Positions 56,767 through 64,000 of a DNA stretch of 64,000 bases are shown one piece after another (position 1 is the first letter of the stretch; every line of letters starts with the position of its first letter). The stretch is from Bacteroidota bacterium. Its GTDB lineage: Bacteria > Bacteroidota > Bacteroidia > AKYH767-A > OLB10. The position numbers were made by a program, and so were the translations under genes. The stretch is taken from NCBI GenBank assembly GCA_016699635.1, contig CP064983.1:2976001-3040000 (forward strand), read 5' to 3'. The notes beneath the pieces were generated by a model that was not told where the DNA came from, searched no databases, and saw nothing but the letters and a program-made list of their open reading frames with translations.

Positions 56767-57937
56767 ATGCAAATTAGTGAATTTTTCAGTCCCATTAGTG
56801 AATCCATAGAGCAGGAAATGTCAAATGCTCCTATTGATTGTATGTGGCAGCATGTTGAAAAAAATCTTGGTCCATCAGGATTCCCTTTTGAATAATATTA
56901 AAATTGCTATAGTTGGAGTAGAGGAGACCCGTGGTGCAAAAAAAGACTATGAAGCTAAAAATGGTGTTGATAATGTTAGGCGGTCGTTTTATAGATTAAA
57001 AAAACATGGTGTTGGTGTTCCGGTGGCAGATTTAGGAAATGTGAGACTAGGAGTGACTGTAGAAGATACTTATGCAGCATTAACTGAGATTGTCATTTCA
57101 CTGCTTCAACTAAAAATTATACCTGTAATTATTGGCGCAAGTCAGGATTTGACAGTTGCACATTACAGAGCATACAAAAAGATAGATCAGATTATAAATA
57201 TGGTTGGTGTAGATGCTCGCTTTGATTTAGGCATGCCATCAGACCCTTTGGACTCTGTGAGTTGGCTTGGAAATATTGTGATGGATCAACCCAATCATCT
57301 CTATAATTACAGTAATATTGCACATCAGACCTACTTTGTAGGTGACTATGCTGTAAATATGATGGACAATTTGTATTTCGATACATACAGACTTGGTGAG
57401 GTAAATCAGGATTCTATTGAAATGGAACCGACTATCAGAAATGCCGATGTTATGACGTTTGATTTATCAAGTATCAGATTCAGCGATGCCTCAGCTACTT
57501 CAACGCCATCACCTAACGGTTTAACAGGCGATATGGCCTGTCAGATAATGTATTACGCAGGTATGAGTGATAAATTAGAAGGAATTGGACTTTATGAGTA
57601 TGCAGCCTCAATAGATACAAACCAAATGACAGCAGCATTAATTTCTCAAATGGTGTGGTATTTTATGGAAGGTGTAAGCAACAGAAAGAATGATTTTCCT
57701 GATAGCACAAGCTCTCAGTTTACAGTTTATAATTTGACACTGAGAGAGAACAACGAAGAAATGCATTTTCTGAAAAGTAATGTAACGGGACGTTGGTGGA
57801 TGGAAATACCTCTGAGTAAGATTAAAAAGAAATTAGACAGGCATCAGTTAGTTCCTTGCAGTTATGATGATTATCAGAAGGCTTGTAACAACGAAATTCC
57901 GGAAAGATGGTGGCAAGCTTTAAAGAAACTGTCGTAA
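56767..57937 (+). CDS. Arginase/formimidoylglutamase-fold protein lacking metal ligands (frameshifted)
   Basis: A ureohydrolase-fold protein of about 390 residues. The true start is probably the ATG at 56767 (MQISEFFSPISES), two bases after topA, with one extra T in the run 56886-56889 hiding the join FPLNNIKIAIVGVEE. The metal sites of active arginases are altered: the GGDHS equivalent is IGASQD, DAHxD is DARFD, and the SFDxDxxDP region reads TFDLSSIRFSDA. It should not bind two manganese ions as the true arginase at 40346 does. A related protein commonly lies next to the gliding/T9SS genes in Bacteroidota. Its function is unknown. Confidence 0.8.
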
Positions 57938-57983
57938 CTATGCCCGATTTTAACGCATTTATTGAAATAAAAAGTGTCTTTTG

Positions 57984-58012
57984 TTTGCAATTTGTTTTTT
58001 TGCTTACTTTAG
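57984..58012 (+). promoter_or_regulatory. Probable promoter of porP and the gld genes
   Basis: TTTG at 57984-57987 followed after 17 bases by TACTTTAG (58005-58012), one mismatch from TAnnTTTG. The leader to the porP ATG is about 45 bases. Confidence 0.45.
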
Positions 58013-58064
58013 GGCCGCAAATTAAGACGTATAATATTAAACGAATCAACAACCTGAATAGTAT

Positions 58065-58967
58065 ATGAAGAGACTTTTTACAGTCGTAGCTGTGGCAACC
58101 GCATCAGTATCCTTTGGACAACAGGATCCTCAATTTTCACAAAACATGTTTAACCGCTTGTATCCAAATCCGGCATCTGCAGGTACCAATGAAGCAATTT
58201 GTGGTACTTTAATATACCGCGATCAATGGGATAAATTTGGTGGTGGACCAAAAACTGCTGTTTTTGGAGTAGAATCACCTGTAGAAGTTTTACATGGCGG
58301 ACTTGGTCTTTCAGTTTTAACTGATAAGCCATTGAATCAAAAAAATCTTAACATCAAACTGGCATATTCATACCATTTAGACCTGGGTTCAGGTAAATTA
58401 GGGATTGGACTTGATGCCGGTTTATTACAGCGTGGTTACGGAAACGACTTTAATGCTATTGACCATGACGACCCATTGGTAAAATCAGGAACAGGCTCTA
58501 AGTTTGACCTTGGTGCTGGTTTATATTATAAATCAGATAAATTTTATGTAGGTGCTTCTGCCACACATTTAACAGGAGGAAAAATTGAATATACCGATGA
58601 TGCCAAAGTAGAAGTTGTACCTCATTTTTATTTTATGGGAGGTGTTGACTTTGATCTTACACCATCTTTGAAATTAAAACCATCTTTATTTATAAAGTCA
58701 GATGCTAAAGAAACACAGGCTGATATAAATGCCAATCTGCATATTAAAGATAAAGTTTGGATTGGAGCATCTTACAGACTTCAGGATGCAATTGTTTTAA
58801 TGGCAGGTATTAATATTATCGAAAACCTGAGATTAGGATACTCTTATGATATTACTACCTCAAAATTAAAGGGCTATCATAGCGGAACACATGAAATAAT
58901 GTTAGGTTATTGTTATGTGATTAAACCAAAAGTAATTCCTGTATTAAGAAATGTAAGGTTTTTATAA
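58065..58967 (+). CDS. porP: Type IX secretion system PorP/SprF-family outer membrane protein
   Basis: A 300-residue outer-membrane beta-barrel. The signal peptide ends SFGQ and is followed by the hallmark QDPQFSQNMFNRLYPNPASAG. Gly-rich strands follow (GGLGLSVLTDKP, KLGIGLDAGLL, GASYRLQDAIVLMAGI). PorP anchors the GldK/PorK ring or attaches secreted cargo in T9SS, depending on paralog. Position directly before gldKLMN favours the PorP role. Intact. Confidence 0.92.
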   Translation: MKRLFTVVAVATASVSFGQQDPQFSQNMFNRLYPNPASAGTNEAICGTLIYRDQWDKFGGGPKTAVFGVESPVEVLHGGLGLSVLTDKPLNQKNLNIKLAYSYHLDLGSGKLGIGLDAGLLQRGYGNDFNAIDHDDPLVKSGTGSKFDLGAGLYYKSDKFYVGASATHLTGGKIEYTDDAKVEVVPHFYFMGGVDFDLTPSLKLKPSLFIKSDAKETQADINANLHIKDKVWIGASYRLQDAIVLMAGINIIENLRLGYSYDITTSKLKGYHSGTHEIMLGYCYVIKPKVIPVLRNVRFL

Positions 58968-59116
58968 ATTTCGGGAAACTTAATTTTAATAGTAACTTAT
59001 CTTTGAAACTGAAGTATAAACAGAATAATAAAACAGCGTAGTACAGACTTAAAGTAATAAAAATAAATATAAATCGTTTTAACATCCATAATTCTCCAGT
59101 TACTAATTTGGCAAAC

Positions 59117-60378
59117 ATGAGAAAACTATTCATTCCCATCATTGCAGTTATTTTACTCAGCAGCTGCGGTGGCGGAAACAAAGGACAGTTAGTTGGCGCT
59201 CTTAACCGAGAGCGCTGGTATCAGGCTGATCCATACGGTATGGTGTTTATACCATCTGGCGCATATAATATGGGGCCAAGCGATCAGGATGTTCCTTACG
59301 CAATGGTAGCACAGAGTAAATCTGTTTCTGTTCATGCATTTTATATGGACAATACAGAGATTACCAACAATGAGTACCGTCAGTTTGTTGAGTGGGTTCG
59401 CGACTCGCTTGCACACAGATTAATCGGTGGAGATCACCTTATCGAAGAAGGAGAATATGGCGAACGCATCAATTGGCGTAAGAAAATCAAATGGGAAGAT
59501 GAACAGAACGTAGAAACCTTAGCTGAGTTGTTTTTACCGGAAAGTGAGCGCTTTTACAGAAGAAAAGAAATTGATTCACGTAAATTGAATTTCGAATATT
59601 ACTGGATTGACCTTAAAGAAGCAGCTCAAAAGTCAAACCGTGAACAAGGTATGACTGATCGTTCAGTATTTATTAAGAAAGATATTATCAATGTTTATCC
59701 TGATACATTAGCATGGATACACGATTATACATATTCTTACAATGATCCTGTTACTAACATGTATTTCTGGCATCCGGCTTATGACGATTATCCTGTTGTA
59801 GGTGTAACCTGGAAGCAAGCGCGTGCTTTCTGTATCTGGAGAACACAATTATTAAATAGCTACTTGCAGGAAAATGGTGAATCATTTGTTCAGGATTTTA
59901 GATTACCTACAGAGTCCGAGTGGGAGTACGCAGCAAGAGGCGGACATGATTTAGCTCCTTATCCATGGGGTGGACCTTATATCAGAAACAGCCGTGGATG
60001 TTTCCTTGGAAACTTTAAGCCAATGCGTGGTAACTATATGGATGATGGCGAATTTTACACTGTAAAGACTACATCTTATTGGCCCAATGACTATGGTTTA
60101 TACTGTATGTCAGGTAACGTTTCTGAGTGGACAAGTAATGCTTATGAAGAAGCTGCCTATAATTTCTCTCATGACCTTAACCCTGATTATTCTTATGATG
60201 CGAAGGACTCTGATCCTGTTGCATTAAAAAGAAAAGTAATTCGTGGTGGTTCATGGAAAGATGTAGGATACTTTTACAAACAGGCACACGTTCTTACGAG
60301 TATCAGGATACTGCAAAATGTTATGTAGGTTTCCGTTGTGTTATGTCATTCTTGGGTCGTGATAAAGCCGACTTTTAA
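59117..60378 (+). CDS. gldK: T9SS lipoprotein GldK (one frameshift)
   Basis: GldK/PorK is an outer-membrane lipoprotein that forms the periplasmic ring with GldN. The protein has about 420 residues. The signal peptide ends in a lipobox (LLSSC, Cys17); I prefer the ATG at 59117 over a TTG three codons upstream. The body is a formylglycine-generating-enzyme-like (SUMF1) domain with MVFIPSGAYNMG, TEITNNEYRQFV, RLPTESEWEYAARGG and GNVSEWTSNAY. One A is missing at the run 60278-60280; restoring it adds the usual end SYEYQDTAKCYVGFRCVMSFLGRDKADF. Followed by gldL 75 bases later. Confidence 0.95.
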
Positions 60379-60453
60379 GAATAAATTATTTCGATTATTA
60401 TCACCAAAATAAATAAATTAAAAATCAACCAATTAAATTTTCAAAAATCAACT

Positions 60454-61263
60454 ATGGGATTAGCTGAATTCACATCGGGAAAAAAGTACAAAAACTTTAT
60501 ACAAAGCTGTACGGTATTGGTGCAGCCATTGTTATTGCAGCTGCGTTATTTAAAATCCAGCACTGGGAAGGTGCAGGTATAATGCTTACAATAGGTCTTC
60601 TTACCGAGGCCATCATTTTCTTCTTCTCTGCATTTGAACCACTTAACGAAGAAACAGACTGGTCGTTAGTGTATCCGGAGTTAGCAGGAATGCACGACCC
60701 AAGCCAAGGCAGGGATAAAAAGAAAAAAATTGATCCTGTTTCACAGGCTTTAGATAAAATGTTATCTGATGCTAAAATTGGCCCGGATTTAATCGCCAGT
60801 TTAGGAACAGGTTTAAAGTCATTAGGAGATAATACAGCAAAAATGGCTGATCTTTCTGATGCATCTGTTGCTACTAATGATTATGTTAAAAATGTAAATG
60901 CAGCTACTAAGTCTGTAACAGAACTTTCAGGTTCATATCAAAAGGCTGCACAGGCAATGGCCTCTTTGTCAACTGCTAAGTGATGACGTTAAAATGTATA
61001 ATGAGCAAGTGCAAATGGCAGGCAAAAATCTTGGAGCACTAAACGCTGTATATGAACTTCAATTGCAAGATTCTAATAACCACTTAAAACAAACATCTAA
61101 GTTTTATGACGGAATTAACCAATTGATGTCGAACTTGAACGAGTCATTAGATGATACTAAGAAGTATAAAGATGAAGTTTCTAAATTGGCTAAAAACCTG
61201 TCTTCTCTTAATACTGTTTATGGAAACATGCTATCAGCAATGAACCTGAATCCAAACAAGTAA
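60454..61263 (+). CDS. gldL: T9SS inner-membrane motor protein GldL (two frameshifts)
   Basis: GldL forms the proton-driven motor of T9SS with GldM. The ATG at 60454 starts GLAEFTSGKKYK. The two membrane helices (IGAAIVIAAALFKIQHWEGAG and MLTIGLLTEAIIFFFSAFEP) flank a short loop, and the FEP-type Glu typical of GldL is seen in SAFEPLNEE. The long C-terminal half is coiled coil. Two single-base errors break it: one A missing in the run 60489-60493 and one A extra at 60978-60979 (LSTASDDVKMYNEQVQ after correction). Length about 270 residues. Confidence 0.92.
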
Positions 61264-61319
61264 TCTGACTAATTAAATTATTTTATAACCAACCAATTTT
61301 AGATATAGAGAAATAGACT

Positions 61320-62924
61320 ATGGCGAGTGGTAAACTGACACCGCGGCAGAAGATGATTAACATGATGTACCTCGTGTTAACAGCTCTGCTTGCTCTCAAC
61401 GTTTCAAAAGAAATCATCAATGCTTTTATAACCATTGATGAAGGAATAACTGCATCCAACAATAACGTTATTAAAAAGAATAACCAGGTAATGGATGCAT
61501 TTGCAACAGCCGCTCAGGCTGATGCTGTAAAAGCGAAACCCTTTCAGGAAAAAGCAACTCAGGTTCATAAAGCTTCTGATGATTTGTATAAGTATTTAGA
61601 AGATTTGAAAAATGAAATTGTCCGTAAAGCTGACAAGCTTGAAGCGAATGCTAAAATTCCAGCTCCTCGTGAAATTCAGAAAAATGATGATTATGATACA
61701 CCAACTTTAATTATGTGTGGTGATAAACAAGATGGCAAGGGATTTAAAGCAACAGAACTAAAGAAGAAACTGGAAGATTACAAGGTTAAACTCATTGGTT
61801 TCGTTGCGGATAAGGATAAGAAAGACTTTCAGTCTCGATTTGATGAGTTAATCAATCTTAAAGATCCGGATCCAGCTAGCAAACTGGCGAAAGAAGAAAA
61901 GAAGAAAACATGGGAAATGGCAACCTTTTACCATACTCCTGTTGTTGCAGCTTTGGCAATGTTGAGTAAAATTCAATCTGATGTAAAGACTGCAGAATCA
62001 CAAGTAAACAATTACTTGTTGGCGCAGATTAATGCTAAGGATTTAAAGTTTACAGATGTAGAACCTAAAGTTGTAGCCCCTACAAGCTATGTATTAACCG
62101 GTCAGGATTATAAAGCAGATGTATTTTTAGCTGCTTTTAATAAAAGTTCTGATGCAGAAATCGTAGTTGGTGGAAGATCTTTACCTGTAGAAAATGGACT
62201 TGGTAAATATGTTGACCGACCATCATCAGAAGGGGTAAAGAAATGGGGTGGAGTAATCAAAGTTAAAGACCCTGAAGATCCAACTAAAGTAAAAGAATAC
62301 CCATTTGAAGCAGAATATATTGCTGCAAAACCTGCTGCAGTTGTTTCTCCTACCAAAATGAACGTATTCTATATTGGACCGGAAAACCCTGTTTCGATTT
62401 CAGTTCCTGGTGTACCAAACAATAAAGTTGTAGCCTCAATATCTGGTGGCGGTGGATCATTAACAAAAAACCCGAAAGGTACCGGTGCCGACTATATTGT
62501 TAAAGTTACCACTCAAGGTGAAGCAACTATTTCTATTATTGCTGATATGGATGGTAAGAAAATCAATATGGGAGCACAAAAGTGTCGTGTTAAAAGAGTT
62601 CCTGATCCGGTTGCAAAAATTGCCGGTAAGCGTGAAGGCCCAATGCAGAAAAATGCGCTTATTGCGCAAAGTGCCGTTATTGCCGAACTTGAAAATTTCG
62701 ACTTTGAAATTTATTATAAAGTAACAAAATTCAAAATGTCTTTATATCCAAAAGGAAAAGACCCGATTGAGTTGGAAAGCAATAACAACCTTATTACTGC
62801 TAATATGAAAGCAGCTTTAAGCAAAGCACGTGCCGGAGATAAAGTATATTTTGAATATATTAAAGCTGTTGGTCCGGACGGTGGCACAAGAAGTATTCCA
62901 AGTGTAAACTTTACAATTCAATAA
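61320..62924 (+). CDS. gldM: T9SS motor/stalk protein GldM
   Basis: GldM is anchored in the inner membrane by one helix (MINMMYLVLTALLALNVSKEI) and spans the periplasm to contact the GldK-GldN ring. It has 534 residues, close to the family norm. The N-terminus MASGKLTPRQKMINMMYLVL is diagnostic. A helical bundle domain and the PEG-like beta domains follow (PTSYVLTGQDYKADVFLAAF, SPTKMNVFYIGPENPVSISVPG). Unlike its neighbours this gene is free of frame errors. Confidence 0.97.
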   Translation: MASGKLTPRQKMINMMYLVLTALLALNVSKEIINAFITIDEGITASNNNVIKKNNQVMDAFATAAQADAVKAKPFQEKATQVHKASDDLYKYLEDLKNEIVRKADKLEANAKIPAPREIQKNDDYDTPTLIMCGDKQDGKGFKATELKKKLEDYKVKLIGFVADKDKKDFQSRFDELINLKDPDPASKLAKEEKKKTWEMATFYHTPVVAALAMLSKIQSDVKTAESQVNNYLLAQINAKDLKFTDVEPKVVAPTSYVLTGQDYKADVFLAAFNKSSDAEIVVGGRSLPVENGLGKYVDRPSSEGVKKWGGVIKVKDPEDPTKVKEYPFEAEYIAAKPAAVVSPTKMNVFYIGPENPVSISVPGVPNNKVVASISGGGGSLTKNPKGTGADYIVKVTTQGEATISIIADMDGKKINMGAQKCRVKRVPDPVAKIAGKREGPMQKNALIAQSAVIAELENFDFEIYYKVTKFKMSLYPKGKDPIELESNNNLITANMKAALSKARAGDKVYFEYIKAVGPDGGTRSIPSVNFTIQ

Positions 62925-62954
62925 TACGTTTAACAATAAACCACGGAGGGTAAG

Positions 62955-63806
62955 ATGAAAAAAGTCCTGTTGTTTTGTTTCCTGTTTGTGATGACATTTA
63001 TGGTCAAACAAACAAATGCCCAAACGGTATTGGATGGTGTTTATGTTAAAGAACACAATCCTACTCGTAAAGTAATGGAATATTCATTTCTGCGCGAAGC
63101 TGATGTATTGTGGGCAAAGCGTGTTTGGGAGGTAATAGATCTTAAACAAAAGATTAATCTGCCACTTCGTTTCCCCCGTGAAGGCGATACAAAAGACAGA
63201 AAAAGTCTGATAGAGGTGTTGATGAATGCAATTGATGAGGGTTCATTAACTGCTTATTCTACAACTGATGATGAGTTTACTACTCCAATGACCTTGGAAG
63301 AATTCAAGAAAATTGGTGGAGCCGGTATGGATACTATTCAGATAACAGATCCGGAGCCTCCATATCTAACTCGTGATTCAGCCATTCAGCGTACTTTTTC
63401 ACGTGATAAAGTTATTGCCTATCGTATTAAAGAAGAGTGGTTCTTTGACAAGCAGCGTTCAGTTATGGAGTGCCGTATTATTGGTATTGCACCCCTAATG
63501 CTTGCCGAAGATGAATATGGAAATATCAGAGAAGGTAATATTCAAAAACCTCTTTTCTGGATTTATTATCCGGAAGCAAGAAAGTTGCTTGCAAATGCTG
63601 AAGCATTCAATCGTGAAAATGATACAGAACGCAGAACATTTGATGACGTGTTTCATAAGCGAATGTTTAACAGCTATATTATTAAAGAGTCAAATGTGTA
63701 TAACAGACGTATTGAAGATTACAAAACAGGTTTAGATGCTTTGCTTGAAGCAGAGAGAATTAAATCAGAGATAGTAAATCTTGAACACGACATGTGGGAA
63801 TATTAA
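62955..63806 (+). CDS. gldN: T9SS periplasmic ring protein GldN
   Basis: A 283-residue exported protein (signal peptide ending TNAQ) that assembles with GldK. Typical segments include DGVYVKEHNPTRKVMEYSFLREADVLWAKRVWE, RVIDLKEK-like LKQKINLPLRFP, AYRIKEEWFFDKQRSVMECRIIGIAP, and the end MFNSYIIKESNVYNRRI. Complete. It is 30 bases after gldM and is closed by a strong terminator, so porP-gldKLMN is one functional block. Confidence 0.97.
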   Translation: MKKVLLFCFLFVMTFMVKQTNAQTVLDGVYVKEHNPTRKVMEYSFLREADVLWAKRVWEVIDLKQKINLPLRFPREGDTKDRKSLIEVLMNAIDEGSLTAYSTTDDEFTTPMTLEEFKKIGGAGMDTIQITDPEPPYLTRDSAIQRTFSRDKVIAYRIKEEWFFDKQRSVMECRIIGIAPLMLAEDEYGNIREGNIQKPLFWIYYPEARKLLANAEAFNRENDTERRTFDDVFHKRMFNSYIIKESNVYNRRIEDYKTGLDALLEAERIKSEIVNLEHDMWEY

Positions 63807-63823
63807 TTTCTAATAACACATAT

Positions 63824-63863
63824 AAAGAGCGAGGCTGCCCATTCAGGCAGCCTCGCTCTTTTT
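63824..63863. terminator. Strong terminator at the end of gldKLMN, facing alaS
   Basis: A perfect 16-base inverted repeat (63824-63839 with 63846-63861) with a six-base loop and T run on plus. The mirrored A run means it can also terminate minus-strand transcription from alaS, whose stop codon overlaps the end of the hairpin. Confidence 0.93.
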
Positions 63864-64000
63864 ATATCATCTTTAACGCTTCTTCAATTGCGGCATCAAT
63901 TCCTGCAGGATTTTTACCACCGGCAGTTGCATAAAATGGTTGTCCACCACCGCCACCTTGAATGTGTTTAGAAATGTTTCTGATAACTGTTGTGGCATTC
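63862..64000 (-). CDS. alaS: Alanyl-tRNA synthetase, C-terminal end (partial)
   Basis: The last 45 codons of a minus-strand gene that continues beyond the right edge. The translated end carries GGGGGQPFYATAGGKNPAGI, diagnostic of the DHHA1/C-terminal domain of AlaS, followed by DAAIEEALKMI and the stop at 63862-63864. The catalytic and editing domains are outside the window. It is convergent with gldN. Confidence 0.9.
   Translation of the reverse strand, partial: NATTVIRNISKHIQGGGGGQPFYATAGGKNPAGIDAAIEEALKMI

Noticed and set aside
60454..61263. Programmed ribosomal frameshifting in gldL or other split genes
   Set aside because: No slippery heptamer plus structure recurs, the shifts go in both directions, and they affect genes not known to use frameshifting; base errors explain all.

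Overview
The window is a chromosomal segment of an AT-rich member of the Bacteroidota, probably from the Chitinophagales/Sphingobacteriales/Cytophagales part of the phylum. The evidence is a PorP-gldK-gldL-gldM-gldN type IX secretion block, a flexirubin/aryl-polyene type operon, MqnE of the futalosine menaquinone route, and the miaB-sigma54 regulator-lptE-TPR-secG-groES-groEL gene order. Promoters also fit the phylum: TAnnTTTG -7 boxes, several with TTTG 17-23 bases upstream. No tRNA, rRNA, prophage, insertion sequence or CRISPR array was seen.

Layout. 1-7.9 kb: surface polysaccharide export (a wza fragment fused to a BY-kinase wzc), rfbC, a WecA/MraY-type transferase, rhomboid, gmhB, a class IV aminotransferase and mnmE. 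7.9-12 kb: a copper module with an HMA-AraC regulator, a CopA ATPase, a small HMA chaperone and an azurin lipoprotein. 12.2-21.2 kb (minus strand): a 13-gene operon with two ketosynthases, two condensing-enzyme-like partners without a catalytic Cys, two ACPs, two hotdog dehydratases, a thioesterase, an LpxL-like acyltransferase, a NodB deacetylase, a LolA-like carrier and a GT2-DUF2062 protein. This looks like an aryl polyene/flexirubin-type lipid pathway. No ketoreductase, starter-forming ammonia-lyase or acyl ligase lies inside it. 21.6-31.4 kb: housekeeping and metabolism (methyltransferase, VanZ, gcvH, GT4, paaZ, metK, a geranylgeranyl-reductase-like flavoprotein, mqnE). 31.4-38.8 kb: membrane proteins (beta-barrel, MMPL exporter, FucP-type MFS, OPT transporter, thioredoxin lipoprotein). 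38.9-42.7 kb: divergent speA/arginase, then queE, aroQ and a small unknown gene. 42.7-46.6 kb: an accessory-looking segment with a 25-bp tandem repeat and two secreted propeller-like genes, bounded by an inverted pair of 36-37 nt repeats. 46.7-54 kb: the groEL to miaB block on the minus strand. 54.1-63.8 kb: topA, an arginase-fold pseudoenzyme, porP and gldKLMN, closed by a strong terminator facing the 3' end of alaS.

Sequence quality shapes any reading of this window. I see at least 20 single-base indels, many of them in homopolymers, that split conserved genes including the normally essential groEL and topA. There is also one in-frame stop and three larger deletions (wza/wzc junction, the flavoprotein at 30.03 kb, the 5' end of mqnE). 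I interpret the single-base shifts as sequencing or assembly errors, not pseudogenes, and list each broken gene as one feature over its full span. Whether the three larger deletions are real cannot be decided from the sequence alone.
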